Below are positions 31,154 to 40,372 of a DNA stretch of 64,000 nt, in pieces. Each line of letters starts with the position of its first letter. The first letter of the stretch is position 1. The translations under genes were made by a program, and so were the position numbers. Origin of the DNA: Sphingomonas xinjiangensis (lineage in GTDB: Bacteria > Pseudomonadota > Alphaproteobacteria > Sphingomonadales > Sphingomonadaceae); the NCBI RefSeq assembly GCF_014199255.1, contig NZ_JACIJF010000001.1, forward strand, positions 558,001 to 622,000. The letters run 5' to 3'. The notes under the pieces were generated by a model, which searched no databases, was not told where the DNA came from, and was given only the letters and a program-made list of their open reading frames with translations.

Positions 31154-31878
31154 GGGAACACGGCCCTTCGCTTTTGTTGAAACGCGGCAAGGCCCTCGGC
31201 GAACTCGGCACCGCCGAACGCCTCGTCGAACTGCCGGTCCAGCCCTGCGCCGCCAGCCAGAGTGCGCTTGAGCAGCCGCACCGCGCCGGGCGCGTTGCCG
31301 GCGATGGTTCCGGCAAGTTCGCGTGCGGCGTCGAGGGCGCTGGTCGCGCGCAGTTCGGCCAGCCCGTATCGCGCGGCGGTGTCGGCATCGGCTCGCGCGG
31401 CGCTGAACAGCATCGCCGCGGCACGCCCGCGTCCGACCTGGCGCACCAACCGCGCGACATCCTGCGCAGGATAGCCGATCCCCAGCCGGGCTGGGGTGAC
31501 GGCGAACACGGCATCGTCGCCGGCGATGCGCAGGTCGGCAGCGAGCGCAAGCGCCACGCCCGCCCCAAAACAGCCGCCGTCGACGGCCGCGATCAATGGC
31601 ATCGGCAGCGCGGCTATGGCCTCTATCGCGCCGCGCATCGCCTCGCGAAAGCGCCGACGCAGCGCCGGGTCGGTCTGAAGCGTAGCCAATTCAGCGATGT
31701 CCGCCCCGGCCGAAAACACGCCCGGGCTGGTGGAATGGAGGACAACGGCCCGCGCCTGGGCAACCTGCGCGGTGACCTCGGCTAGCGCTTCCCAGCCGGC
31801 GATCGGCAGCGCATTGCGGGCTTCCGGGCGATGCAGCGCGATGCAGGCGACGGGGCCATCGTGCGTGACGTGGATCAT
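31150..31878 (-). CDS. Enoyl-CoA hydratase/isomerase family protein
   Basis: A 242-residue crotonase-fold protein. The oxyanion-hole segment is VFSAGADIAEL, and the second is DGGCFGAGVALALAADLRIA; ARLGIGYPAQDVARLVR follows the usual order. Classical catalytic Glu positions are not clear, so it could be a hydratase, isomerase or other crotonase. ATG 31878 (MIHVTHDGPVACI) was chosen; the frame stays open to 32001 but that part is Arg/Pro-rich and crosses the palindrome at 31884-31907. No Shine-Dalgarno is visible before ATG 31878. Confidence 0.78.
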   Translation of the reverse strand: MIHVTHDGPVACIALHRPEARNALPIAGWEALAEVTAQVAQARAVVLHSTSPGVFSAGADIAELATLQTDPALRRRFREAMRGAIEAIAALPMPLIAAVDGGCFGAGVALALAADLRIAGDDAVFAVTPARLGIGYPAQDVARLVRQVGRGRAAAMLFSAARADADTAARYGLAELRATSALDAARELAGTIAGNAPGAVRLLKRTLAGGAGLDRQFDEAFGGAEFAEGLAAFQQKRRAVFP

Positions 31879-31883
31879 GTGAC

Positions 31884-31907
31884 GGCTCTGCCCGATCGGG
31901 CAGAGCC
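31884..31907. repeat. 24-bp perfect palindrome next to the enoyl-CoA hydratase start
   Basis: GGCTCTGCCCGA and its exact reverse complement meet with no spacer, flanked by GTGAC and GTCAC with a one-base bulge. It begins 5 nt upstream of the minus-strand ATG at 31878. In RNA it would fold into a strong hairpin over the normal ribosome-binding position. It may terminate ispE transcripts or control translation of the downstream gene. Confidence 0.6.
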
Positions 31908-32028
31908 TGTCACGGTGGCGCGGGACATGCCGGGCCATCGGCGGACGATCCGGGACAGCCCGTCTGATCCGCTGTCCTGAGCTTTGCCCTCGAACTCTCA
32001 ACGCCGGCTTAGCACGCGTGGTAAACGC

Positions 32029-32838
32029 TCAGCGCAGCGTCGTGGCGACGCTCCACCAGCCGGTCCTGCGCAGCGCAATGTGAGCCGCACCACGCTCCAC
32101 CTCGGTGTCGAACAACGCGAAACACGTCGCTCCCGAACCCGACATCCGTGAAAGCATTGCGCCGCATTGTTCAGACAAGATATGAAGAACTTCGGCAATT
32201 ACGGGCGCCACGGTGATCGCAGGCGCCTCAAGATCGTTGCGCCCTTCCAGCGGATTGGAGCCAAGCTCGCCGCGATCGACGCCGTCCCAGCGGCGGAAAA
32301 CCTCCGCCGTGGATACCGCTACTCCGGGATTGACCAGCAGCGCCGGGGTACCGGGTCGGCCCGGCACCGGCTCCAGCTGCTCGCCACGCCCGCGCCCGAT
32401 CGCCGTGCGCCCAAGCAGGCAAACCGGCACGTCCGACCCTAGCGCATCGGCGATCCCGAACAGCGCCGGATCGTCGAGCGCGATCCCGTGCAGCCGCGCC
32501 AGCGCCCGCAGCGTCGCCGCGGCATCCGCCGACCCGCCGCCGATCCCCGAGGCGACCGGCAGGTGCTTCTCCAGTTCGATGGCGTACTCGCCCCCGCCAA
32601 AGCGCTCGCGAAAGCGCGTCGCCGCTCGCGTGACAAGGTTGTCGCCCTCGTCCGACAACGCGGCCCCGAACGGCCCCGTGATGATCAAGCTCGCCTGAGC
32701 GGCAGGCGCTACCCGAACCGTGTCGCCGAAGTCCACGAATGCGAACAGCGTTTCCAGCTCATGATACCCGTCCGCACGGCGCGCCCGGACATGCAGCGCC
32801 AGGTTGAGCTTGGCGGGCGCTTCCTCGACGATCACCAC
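32029..32838 (-). CDS. ispE: 4-diphosphocytidyl-2-C-methyl-D-erythritol kinase
   Basis: A 269-residue GHMP kinase of the MEP isoprenoid pathway. Signature parts: EEAPAKLNLALHV at the N-terminus, the ATP loop LPVASGIGGGSADAAA, and MSRMSGSGATCFALFD near the C-terminus. It follows the ETF-ubiquinone oxidoreductase gene by 7 nt and shares its transcript by position. About 150 nt without a gene, holding the palindrome, separate it from the enoyl-CoA hydratase gene. Confidence 0.93.
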   Translation of the reverse strand: MVIVEEAPAKLNLALHVRARRADGYHELETLFAFVDFGDTVRVAPAAQASLIITGPFGAALSDEGDNLVTRAATRFRERFGGGEYAIELEKHLPVASGIGGGSADAAATLRALARLHGIALDDPALFGIADALGSDVPVCLLGRTAIGRGRGEQLEPVPGRPGTPALLVNPGVAVSTAEVFRRWDGVDRGELGSNPLEGRNDLEAPAITVAPVIAEVLHILSEQCGAMLSRMSGSGATCFALFDTEVERGAAHIALRRTGWWSVATTLR

Positions 32839-32845
32839 ACCGTCC

Positions 32846-34501
32846 TCACATGTTGGGATAATTGGGCCCGCCCCCGCCTTCAGGCACTACCCAGTTGATG
32901 TTCTGGGTAGGGTCCTTGATGTCGCAAGTCTTGCAGTGGACGCAGTTCTGCGCGTTGATCTGGAAGCGCGGCTCGCCAGCTTCCTCCACCACTTCATACA
33001 CCCCCGCCGGGCAGTAACGCTGCGCCGGCTCGGCATAGACCGGCAGGTTGAATCGGATCGGCACGTCCGGATCCTTCAGCGTTAAATGGACCGGCTGATC
33101 CTCCTCATGATTGGTGTTCGAGATGAACACCGAGGAGAGCCGGTCGAAGGTCAGCACACCATCGGGCTTGGGATAGTCGATCTTACGGGCATGCTCGGCC
33201 CGCCACAGGCTCTCATGATCGGGCCTGTGCTTCATAGTGATCGGCCAGCGCAGGCCCAGCGTCTCCATCCACATCGCCGCGCCCGCCGCCAGCGTGCCCC
33301 AGGTATCGCCGAACTTCTTGACCAGCGGCGCGACGTTGCGAACGGTGCGCAGCTCCTTGTAGACCCAGCTCTTCTCATATGCTTGCGGATAAGCATCGAG
33401 CGTGTCGCTCGTGCGGCCCGCCGCTACCGCCGCGAACGCAGCCTCGGCCGCCATCATCCCGCTCTTCATCGCGGTATGCGTGCCCTTGATCCGCGGCACG
33501 TTGAGGAATCCTGCCGTGTCGCCGATCAGCGCCGCGCCCGGCATCACCAGCTTGGGCACCGACTGCCATCCGCCCTCGCTGATCGCCCGCGCACCATAGG
33601 ACACACGCTTGCCGCTTTCGAGCAGCGCAGCGATCTCGGGATGGGTCTTCCAACGCTGCATCTCGTGGAAGGGCGAGAGATACGGGTTCTTGTAGCTCAG
33701 CCACACAACGAAGCCGAGCGCCACCTGCCCGTCGGCCTGATGGTACAGGAAGCCGCCGCCGTTGGACTCGCCTTCCTTCAGCGGCCAGCCTTGGGTATGC
33801 ACCACCTTACCGGGCACATGCTTCTTGGGATCGATGTCCCACAATTCCTTGATGCCGATGCCATAGACCTGCGGCTGCGCGTCGCTGCACAAGTCGAACT
33901 GGCGCTGCAGCTGCTTGGACAGGTGCCCGCGCACGCCCTCAGCAAAGAAGGTGTATTTGGCGTGCAGTTCCAGTCCCGGCTGATAATCGCCCTTGTGCGT
34001 GCCGTCGCGCGCCACGCCCATGTCGCCGGTCGCGACGCCCTTCACGCTGCCATCCTCGTTGAAGAGGATCTCGGCCGCGGCGAAGCCGGGGAAGATCTCG
34101 ACGCCCATTTCCTGCGCCTTGTCGGCCAGCCACCGGCATAAATTGCCGAGAGACCCGGTATAGGTGCCCTTGTTGTGCAGGAAGGGTGGGGTCAGGAACT
34201 CGGGAAAGCTCGACTTGCCCGTCTCGCTCAGCACCCAGTGATGGTTCTCGGTCACCGGCGTGCTTGCCAGCGGACAGCCATCCTCGCGCCAGGTCGGCAG
34301 CAATTCGTCGAGCGCCTTGGGATCGATCACCGCGCCCGACAGGATATGGGCGCCGACCTCAGATCCCTTCTCCAGGATGCAGACCGACAGCTCCTGCCCC
34401 GCCTGCTCCGCCAGCTGCTTCAGCCGGATCGCCGCCGACAGGCCCGATGGGCCCGCCCCGACGATCACGACGTCATAGGGCATCGACTCCCGCTCGCTCA
34501 T
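32846..34501 (-). CDS. Electron transfer flavoprotein-ubiquinone oxidoreductase
   Basis: A 551-residue membrane-associated flavoprotein passing electrons from ETF to ubiquinone. The FAD-binding motif is VVIVGAGPSGLSAA at the N-terminus; VMPGAALIGDTAGFLN is the second FAD segment; the C-terminal 4Fe-4S site is CVHCKTCDIKDP, ending NWVVPEGGGGP. ATG 34501 (MSERESMPYDVV) was preferred to the far upstream end of the frame (34813), which is Arg/Pro-rich. Its promoter would face the UDG-like gene across 131 nt. Confidence 0.93.
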   Translation of the reverse strand: MSERESMPYDVVIVGAGPSGLSAAIRLKQLAEQAGQELSVCILEKGSEVGAHILSGAVIDPKALDELLPTWREDGCPLASTPVTENHHWVLSETGKSSFPEFLTPPFLHNKGTYTGSLGNLCRWLADKAQEMGVEIFPGFAAAEILFNEDGSVKGVATGDMGVARDGTHKGDYQPGLELHAKYTFFAEGVRGHLSKQLQRQFDLCSDAQPQVYGIGIKELWDIDPKKHVPGKVVHTQGWPLKEGESNGGGFLYHQADGQVALGFVVWLSYKNPYLSPFHEMQRWKTHPEIAALLESGKRVSYGARAISEGGWQSVPKLVMPGAALIGDTAGFLNVPRIKGTHTAMKSGMMAAEAAFAAVAAGRTSDTLDAYPQAYEKSWVYKELRTVRNVAPLVKKFGDTWGTLAAGAAMWMETLGLRWPITMKHRPDHESLWRAEHARKIDYPKPDGVLTFDRLSSVFISNTNHEEDQPVHLTLKDPDVPIRFNLPVYAEPAQRYCPAGVYEVVEEAGEPRFQINAQNCVHCKTCDIKDPTQNINWVVPEGGGGPNYPNM

Positions 34502-34632
34502 CCTCTTTATCCTCGCGAAACTCATCAAAGGCCGTACAGGTCGCGCTTGTCGTCGCGCGTCCGCCACGTCCTGCCTGCCGCGTCGATGAAGGCAGATTGA
34601 CCGCGGCGTCAACAGGGATTCAAAGATAGGGT

Positions 34633-35358
34633 ATGGGGGCGGAACCGCTAGACGATTGGCAGGGAATAGTGGCGAGCGCGCTGGAATGGTGGCGCGACGC
34701 TGGTGTCGACATGCTGGTGGAGGACGATCCGCGCGAATGGCTGACGCGCGCCGCGCCGGTTGCCGTTGCCGAAGCGGGTTCGGCTGCCGTAGCGGCACCC
34801 GCAGCCGAGACACTCCCGGACACGCTCGATGCGTTCATCGCCTGGCGGCTGGGCGATGCGGCTCCCGAAGCGGGCTGGATGTCGCCGCGCCTTGCTCCGA
34901 CCGGTCCTGCCGACGCCGAATGGGTCCTGCTTACCGACATGCCCGAAACCGGGGATGAAGCGCGCCTGCTCGATGGCCCGGCCGGCGGACTGCTCGACCG
35001 CATGCTCGCCGCGATCGGGTTGTCGCGCGAGTCGGTCTATCTGGCCAGTCTTGCCGTCGCCCGGCCAATGACCGGTCGAATTCCGCCCGAACAAGAGGCG
35101 CTGCTGATCGAACTGGCGCATCACCACTTGTCGCTGCTCCGTCCCAAAAAGCTGCTCCTGCTCGGTCAAGCGGCGAGCCGTGTTCTAGCCGGGATGAACG
35201 GCGTCAGTGGAACGGATAGTATACACGTCATTAACCAATTTGGGGCAAAGACGATGACCGTGGCGACCTTCCACCCGCGCTTCTTGTTGGAGCGGCCGGT
35301 TGCCAAGAGTGAAGCCTGGAAACATCTGCTGCTTTTGAGCCGGGGGCCCAGCGAGTGA
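34633..35358 (+). CDS. Uracil-DNA glycosylase-fold protein lacking cysteines
   Basis: A 241-residue protein aligned by eye with family 4 uracil-DNA glycosylases: LLTDMPETGDEARLLDGPAGGLLDRML stands where GEAPGxxED and helix alpha1 occur, VYLASLAVARP matches the CRPPxNR region, LLLLGQAASRVL matches the substrate strand, and TFHPRFLLERP the His loop. No cysteine exists in the protein, so the 4Fe-4S cluster of family 4 cannot form, and the water-activating motif is altered. It may be a divergent glycosylase or an inactive DNA-binding relative. Its last 4 nt overlap the transglycosylase gene. Confidence 0.72.
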   Translation: MGAEPLDDWQGIVASALEWWRDAGVDMLVEDDPREWLTRAAPVAVAEAGSAAVAAPAAETLPDTLDAFIAWRLGDAAPEAGWMSPRLAPTGPADAEWVLLTDMPETGDEARLLDGPAGGLLDRMLAAIGLSRESVYLASLAVARPMTGRIPPEQEALLIELAHHHLSLLRPKKLLLLGQAASRVLAGMNGVSGTDSIHVINQFGAKTMTVATFHPRFLLERPVAKSEAWKHLLLLSRGPSE

Positions 35359-37151
35359 AGAAGCGTATCCTTATCGCCGCGGCTATCGTCGCGGTACCGG
35401 CAACGGCGCATGCCGATATTCTACCCGCAGGCGCGCCGCCTGCCATGCTTGATTCCGCCGCGGCCCTACGCGACGGCGACGGCATTCCCGACCAGCTCGA
35501 CGAGGATCAGCAGGAAGGCTATCGCCGCGTCTTCGCTGCGATTCGCGCAGAACATTGGAGCGACGCGCAGCTTCAGCTCGATTCGATGAAGCCCGGCCCG
35601 CTTCATGCGATCGCCCGTGCCGAGCTCTACACGGCCAAGAATTCGCCCAAGGTCGATCTCCCGCCGCTGATGGCACTGCTCCAAGAAGCGCCCGAGCTTC
35701 CCGAGGCCGAACAGCTCGCGCGCCTGGCCAAGACGCGCGGTGCGAACGATCTCCCGGTGCTGCCCCAGGCACAACGCTTGGTCTGGTTCAACGGTGCCCC
35801 GGTTCGCCAGCGCGCCCGATCGATCAAGAGCGACACTGCCGCAACTGCGGTGGCCATCGAGATCTCCCCCTTCGTAAAGGCCGATGACGGCGTCCAGGCC
35901 GAAGCCGTGGTAGAGAAGTTCGCCGCCGACCTGACGCCCGAAGCACTCACCGAATGGCAGCAAAAGGTCGCCTGGATCTATTATGTCGCCGGCGATGACG
36001 GCAACGCCCGCCGCATGGCGGCCCAGGCGCAGCAGGGCGTCGGCGATTGGGCTGCGCAGGCCGATTGGGTCGGCGGCCTGGCCGCCTGGCGTCAACAGGA
36101 TTGCGCGGACGCCGGTACTTCCTTCGAACGGGTCGCAACACGCGCCTCCGATGTCGAGATGCGTTCGGCCGCGCTCTATTGGGGCTCGCGCGCCGACATG
36201 ATGTGTGGTCGCCCGGACAAGGTGGGGCAGAAGCTTCGCGCCGCTACGCAGTATAGCGAAACCTATTACGGCCTGCTCGCCAAGGCGGCTCTCGCGATCG
36301 AGGACAAGCCGGGCAAGGGCGAAAAGCTCGTCGCCCAGGATTGGCAGGTTCTCGCCCGGCGTCCAAATATTCGCGTCGTTGCCGCGCTGATCGAGATTGG
36401 CGAAAATGGCCTGGCCGACAAGGTGTTGCGACACCAGGCGCGCTTCTCTACCCCCACCGAGCACGCCGCGCTCAGCCGCCTGGCGGGCCGCTTCGATCTT
36501 GCCTCTACGCAACTTTGGCTGTCGCACAACGGCCCGGTCGGTGCGAAGCCGCTGGTCCAGGCGCGCTACCCGGCGCCCAACTGGACGCCTGCGGGCGGCT
36601 GGCGCGTCGACAAGGCTCTGGTCTACGCCCACACGCTTCAGGAATCGCGCTTCAACTCCGAAATCCGCAGCGCCGCGGGTGCCATGGGCCTCATGCAGGT
36701 CAAGACCGGCGCGGCCACCGACGTCGGCCGCCGCCGCGGCGTGACCTATGCCGCGTCGGATCTTACCAAGCCGGCGGTCAACATGGAGATCGGCCAGTCC
36801 TATCTCGAGCAGCTACGGGACCAGCCCTTCACCGGCGGCCTGCTGCCCAAGGTGATCGCCGCCTACAATGCCGGCCCCACTCCGGTGCAGGCCTGGAACA
36901 GCCTCACCAAGGACAATGGCGATCCGCTGCTTTATATCGAGAGCATCCCGTATTGGGAGACGCGCGGCTATGTCATGATCGTGCTGCGCAATTACTGGAT
37001 GTACGAGCAGCAGGCGGGTCGCAAATCGGTCAGCCGCGCCGCACTCGCCCAGGGCATGTGGCCCAAATTCCCCGGCCTCCCCGGCGCCCCGGCCGTGAAG
37101 ATCAGCGGCCGCAATTCGGCCGGTGGGCGGCAACTCGCCCGTGCCAATTGA
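35355..37151 (+). CDS. Soluble lytic murein transglycosylase
   Basis: A 598-residue periplasmic protein: signal peptide ([20 protein letters not shown]), a long alpha-superhelical U/L-type region (about 50-410) and a C-terminal SLT domain. The catalytic Glu is in [24 protein letters not shown] and [11 protein letters not shown] are signature segments. It cleaves peptidoglycan glycan strands to 1,6-anhydro products. The GTG start overlaps the upstream gene by 4 nt, and the 3' end overlaps moaB by 11 nt. Confidence 0.9.
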   Translation: MKKRILIAAAIVAVPATAHADILPAGAPPAMLDSAAALRDGDGIPDQLDEDQQEGYRRVFAAIRAEHWSDAQLQLDSMKPGPLHAIARAELYTAKNSPKVDLPPLMALLQEAPELPEAEQLARLAKTRGANDLPVLPQAQRLVWFNGAPVRQRARSIKSDTAATAVAIEISPFVKADDGVQAEAVVEKFAADLTPEALTEWQQKVAWIYYVAGDDGNARRMAAQAQQGVGDWAAQADWVGGLAAWRQQDCADAGTSFERVATRASDVEMRSAALYWGSRADMMCGRPDKVGQKLRAATQYSETYYGLLAKAALAIEDKPGKGEKLVAQDWQVLARRPNIRVVAALIEIGENGLADKVLRHQARFSTPTEHAALSRLAGRFDLASTQLWLSHNGPVGAKPLVQARYPAPNWTPAGGWRVDKALVYAHTLQESRFNSEIRSAAGAMGLMQVKTGAATDVGRRRGVTYAASDLTKPAVNMEIGQSYLEQLRDQPFTGGLLPKVIAAYNAGPTPVQAWNSLTKDNGDPLLYIESIPYWETRGYVMIVLRNYWMYEQQAGRKSVSRAALAQGMWPKFPGLPGAPAVKISGRNSAGGRQLARAN

Positions 37152-37668
37152 CGCTAGCATCGCGTTCCGGCCGGTCCGGATCGCGGTGCTCACCATTTCC
37201 GACACCCGAAGCCTCGCCGACGACCGCTCGGGCGACCGGCTGGTCGAACGGCTGACCAGCGCCGGCCACGAACTCGCCGACCGTGCGATCGTCCGCGACG
37301 ATCCCGACCAGATCGTCGGCAAGCTCCACGCCTGGATCGACGATCCCGAGATCGACGTGGTGCTCACCACCGGCGGCACCGGCGTCACCGGCCGCGACAT
37401 CACCCCCGAGGCAATGGCCCGCGTGTGGGACAAGGAGATCCCCGGCTTCGGCGAATTGTTCCGTTGGCTGAGCTATCGGACGATCGGCACGTCGACCATC
37501 CAGTCTCGCGCCACTGCCGGCGTCGCACGTGGCACCTACCTGTTCGCGCTGCCTGGCTCGACCGGCGCGGTCACCGACGCATGGGACGGCATCCTCTCCA
37601 GCCAACTCGACATCCGCCACAAGCCCTGCAACTTCGTGGAGCTGATGCCGAGATTGACGGAGCGCTAA
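37141..37668 (+). CDS. moaB: Molybdenum cofactor biosynthesis protein MoaB-type
   Basis: A 175-residue MoaB/Mog-fold protein binding molybdopterin. [33 protein letters not shown] and [19 protein letters not shown] are clear family marks. GTG 37141 overlaps the lytic transglycosylase by 11 nt; GTG 37123 is a possible longer start. No other moa or moe gene is adjacent. The stem-loop at 37674-37701 follows the stop. Confidence 0.9.
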   Translation: MPIDASIAFRPVRIAVLTISDTRSLADDRSGDRLVERLTSAGHELADRAIVRDDPDQIVGKLHAWIDDPEIDVVLTTGGTGVTGRDITPEAMARVWDKEIPGFGELFRWLSYRTIGTSTIQSRATAGVARGTYLFALPGSTGAVTDAWDGILSSQLDIRHKPCNFVELMPRLTER

Positions 37669-37673
37669 CCTTC

Positions 37674-37701
37674 AAATCCCCCCCGGAAACGGGCAGGATT
37701 T
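37674..37701. terminator. Putative bidirectional terminator after moaB
   Basis: AAATCC and GGATTT flank a CCG-GAAA-CGG inner hairpin between the convergent moaB and VOC genes. A/T-rich arms on both sides suit termination in both directions. Confidence 0.5.
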
Positions 37702-37704
37702 AAG

Positions 37705-38043
37705 TCACCCCTCGTTGACGAACACGCCCAGCACATTCCCCGCCGGATCGCGGAAATGGAACCGCCGACCGCCAGGATAGGCGAACACCGGCACCACGAT
37801 CTCGCCGCCCGCGGCTTCCACCTTCGCCAGCGCGGCCTCTAGGTCCTGCACCTCGACCAGCACCAGCACTTGGGTGATCGCCTGATCGTCGCTGCCGTTC
37901 AGCCCCAGATCGACATCGCCGCCGGTGGTCGCGGCATAATTCGGGCTGAAATCGGTGAAGTTCCAGCCGAACGCCTGCGCATAGAAGTCGCGCGCCGGCG
38001 CCGTGCCCGTTACCGGCAGTTCCACATAGCTGATCCGCGCCAT
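37705..38043 (-). CDS. VOC (glyoxalase/bleomycin-resistance fold) protein
   Basis: A 112-residue single VOC module. It begins MARISYVELPVTG with two beta-alpha-beta-beta-beta repeats; ARDFYAQAFGWNFTDF and FHFRDPAGNVLGVF are typical, the latter carrying a potential metal-binding residue region. The function of small VOC proteins is broad and cannot be fixed. Three consecutive Met codons (38049, 38046, 38043) leave the start uncertain by two residues. It is divergent from the truncated radical SAM gene. Confidence 0.8.
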   Translation of the reverse strand: MARISYVELPVTGTAPARDFYAQAFGWNFTDFSPNYAATTGGDVDLGLNGSDDQAITQVLVLVEVQDLEAALAKVEAAGGEIVVPVFAYPGGRRFHFRDPAGNVLGVFVNEG

Positions 38044-38097
38044 CATCATTCCTTTCTTGTTCTTGCTATGTTCTATTCAGCGATCTAGCTTGTGGCA

Positions 38098-38340
38098 ATG
38101 GCAAAGACTCGCGCCACTCGCGCCACTCGCGGCGCCACGCTGAACGCAGAGAGCGCGCGCTTCAACCTCGCCCAGCGTGAGGCCGATGGCGACTGGCTCG
38201 ATGCGCAGGCCGATATCGATGGCGCTCCCCCGCCGCTGCGCACCACGGTGACGGTTGAGAAGCCGCGCACCATTCTTACCCGCAACAGCTCGCCCGACGT
38301 GCGCTTCGACCAGTCGGTGAACCCATATCGCGGGTGCGAC
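38098..38340 (+). pseudogene. PA0069-type radical SAM gene, 5' fragment cut by the prophage
   Basis: About 81 codons match the N-terminus of the PA0069 radical SAM family, with RNSSPDVRFDQSVNPYRGC. Intact relatives continue as a CxxxCxxC iron-sulfur motif (family pattern YRGCEHGCIYC, from memory). Here the text diverges right after the first Cys into phage DNA (CDQPRNGCV), and the frame runs on to a stop at 38469, overlapping the integrase start. The rest of the gene should lie beyond the right phage end. The upstream in-frame GTG 38092 is possible. Confidence 0.78.
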
Positions 38341-38410
38341 CAACCCCGCAACGGTTGCGTAACTGTTCCTGCGATAGCACGGCTCGCGCAGCCCAGCTGC
38401 GAGGGAGCCC
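38330..38410. other. Probable attL region
   Basis: Host coding sequence ends near 38337-38340 and the serine recombinase begins at 38411. Between them lies CGCAACGGTTGCG (38347-38359), an inverted repeat with one central base, of the kind found in serine recombinase arm sites. The core dinucleotide cannot be fixed without attR or an empty site. Confidence 0.55.
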
Positions 38411-40105
38411 ATGGAAGCTATTTTATACGTTCGTTGGTCAACGAAGGATCAAAGCAAAGGCGATACTGAACGCCGCCAGATCGAGCTAGGCGCGTCCATT
38501 TGTCGGCAGCGCGGCTGGACCCTCGCCGAAACGCTGATCGAGAACGGCAAGTCCGCTTACCACGGCAGGAACCGTGCCGAGGGCGGCAAGCTCTACGAGG
38601 TAGAGGAACGAGCAGCGCGCGGCGAACTCGCGGGCAAGGTCCTCATCGTAGAAGCGATGGACCGACTTTCGCGCCAGGAACCCCTAGAGAGCGTCACGCT
38701 GCTCAACAGGCTGGCAAAACGCGGCCTCACGATCTGCGAGAGCAGCACAGGCACGATCTATGACGCTCAGCGGATTAGCGAGCATTGGGCCCACCTCCTG
38801 ATCGCATTTGCTCGTGCGGGTGAAGCCCATGACAGCAGTCGTATCAAAGCCAAGCGCGTCAGCGCCGCATGGCGTCGGACGCAAACCGATCTCACCACCA
38901 AGAAGGGCGCTGACGACCCGCGCCTCTGTCCCGCTTGGATGGAGGTGATCGACGGCAAGTTCACCGTAATTGAGGACCGCGCAGATATTATCCGCGGTAT
39001 CTTCGAGCGGTCGGCCAACGGCTACGGGTTGAGGCTGATTGCCAAGTGGGCGCAGGAGGAACGGCAGCGCCTCGGCTGGCCCAAAGCCACATGGCATATT
39101 CGCAACGTCACCAACATGCTGCACGACCGGCGCGTCCTTGGTGAATACCAGCCTATGATGAGAACCGAGAACGGGGGCCGCTCCAAAGCTGGCGAGGCGG
39201 TGAAGCGTTATCCGGCAATCGTCACGCTCGAATTGTGGCACCAGGTCATGAGCGGTCTGGAAAGCCGCAAGGGCACAGGAGGTCCGCGCCAGAAGTGCGC
39301 CAACGTCCTCTCTAACCTATGCCGCTGCACCTATCGCGCCCCAGGTTCCAACCTGCCCTGTGGCTCTCGCATGACGCTCCGACGGCAGAAGCGCGGACCA
39401 GCGCAGATTACCTGCTCCGACTTCTCCCGTGCCGGTGAATGCACCTGCAACGCCGCCTACCGCTACGATGATATCCTCGCTGGCGTGCTCGACAACCTGC
39501 TTTCCCTCGCGATGCCTGCGCCCTCCACCATCGGCCAGCACAGCCGGGTTCCGGTCCTGCGTGCTGAGTTGACCACTAAGCGGAAGCGGCTGGAGGAAAT
39601 GGCCGACAGGTTGATGGAGCAGGATGACGAGGTGCTTGAGGCGGCATTCCGGCGCTTCAAAGCCAAGGTCGATGTCGAAGCGGCAGAGTTGAAAGCCCTT
39701 GAGGCACATGAGGAGAAGCGCACCCATGCGACCGATCCTCACGCGGTCGCAGAGCAGGCCCTGGCACTGCGCGAGCAGATGGCCACGGATGCCGATGCCC
39801 GTATCAAGGTGCAAAGCTATTTGGGTCAGCTGATCGACGTGATCTTCATGGACCCGAGCGACCGCAGCGCAACCATCGTGGTCATGGGGGGGCTCCGCGT
39901 TATCAAGCTGGACAAGCATGGCAAGGTGATCGGCGACGTGAACACTGCTCACATGCTCAAGGATCAGAGCATCATCGACAAACTAGGGCGCGAGGTCACG
40001 TTGGATGCGAACGTGGATAATTGGAACCGAGTTTTAGCCGGTGACAACCCTATGCGACTGACCAAGCTGGACGAGGTTGCACAAAGCGCGACGGAAGCGG
40101 CTTAG
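38411..40105 (+). CDS. Large serine recombinase (phage integrase)
   Basis: A 564-residue recombinase. The resolvase-type catalytic domain (about 1-150) has the nucleophile Ser10 in YVRWSTKDQ and Arg-rich motif MDRLSRQEP. A recombinase domain follows (about 165-300), then a zinc-ribbon-like domain rich in Cys (CANVLSNLCRC to ECTCNA) and a coiled coil (about 395-445). Large serine integrases recombine attP and attB unidirectionally and need a directionality factor to excise; none was recognised here. ATG 38411 has GAGGGAG upstream. Confidence 0.92.
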   Translation: MEAILYVRWSTKDQSKGDTERRQIELGASICRQRGWTLAETLIENGKSAYHGRNRAEGGKLYEVEERAARGELAGKVLIVEAMDRLSRQEPLESVTLLNRLAKRGLTICESSTGTIYDAQRISEHWAHLLIAFARAGEAHDSSRIKAKRVSAAWRRTQTDLTTKKGADDPRLCPAWMEVIDGKFTVIEDRADIIRGIFERSANGYGLRLIAKWAQEERQRLGWPKATWHIRNVTNMLHDRRVLGEYQPMMRTENGGRSKAGEAVKRYPAIVTLELWHQVMSGLESRKGTGGPRQKCANVLSNLCRCTYRAPGSNLPCGSRMTLRRQKRGPAQITCSDFSRAGECTCNAAYRYDDILAGVLDNLLSLAMPAPSTIGQHSRVPVLRAELTTKRKRLEEMADRLMEQDDEVLEAAFRRFKAKVDVEAAELKALEAHEEKRTHATDPHAVAEQALALREQMATDADARIKVQSYLGQLIDVIFMDPSDRSATIVVMGGLRVIKLDKHGKVIGDVNTAHMLKDQSIIDKLGREVTLDANVDNWNRVLAGDNPMRLTKLDEVAQSATEAA

Positions 40106-40278
40106 AGCCAGCGCGCCTCAAAGGCGGCTGCTTCCTCGTCATCATCGAAGCGCAGCGCCAGCTTACCGTTTTGGACATGGCCGATGACGCTGCCATGTGT
40201 GTTGTCGAGCAACCAGTTCACACACTCAGGGCTGTTGAGCACCGCCTCCATATCGGGTGGAATGAGAACGTCCCGCAT
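40102..40278 (-). CDS. Small phage protein of unknown function (58 aa)
   Basis: A leftward frame of 58 codons beginning MRDVLIPPDMEAVLNSPEC and ending FDDDEEAAAFEARWL. Its tail overlaps the integrase 3' end by 4 nt. The composition is protein-like with an acidic C-terminus, but no family and only a weak ribosome site are seen. It follows the hairpin at 40322-40346. Small size and position next to the integrase would suit a recombination directionality factor, but no motif supports this. Confidence 0.5.
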   Translation of the reverse strand: MRDVLIPPDMEAVLNSPECVNWLLDNTHGSVIGHVQNGKLALRFDDDEEAAAFEARWL

Positions 40279-40321
40279 AGGGTAGAGATAGGGCCTACGA
40301 GCCCTTGTGAGGAGAGATAGG

Positions 40322-40346
40322 AAAAGGGAGCACTCGGGTTGCTCCC
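40322..40346 (-). terminator. Putative rho-independent terminator (leftward)
   Basis: On the minus strand GGGAGCA and TGCTCCC form a 7-bp stem with a 7-nt loop, followed by TTTT. An outer GATAGG/CCTATC pairing extends it. It sits between two small leftward genes. Confidence 0.6.
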
Positions 40347-40372
40347 CTCACCTATCCGCCCTGTAGGCTACC

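Noticed and set aside
34502..34813. 104-codon extension of the ETF-ubiquinone oxidoreductase
   Set aside because: Arg/Pro-rich and overlapping the opposite-strand UDG-like gene; the family starts shortly before the FAD motif.
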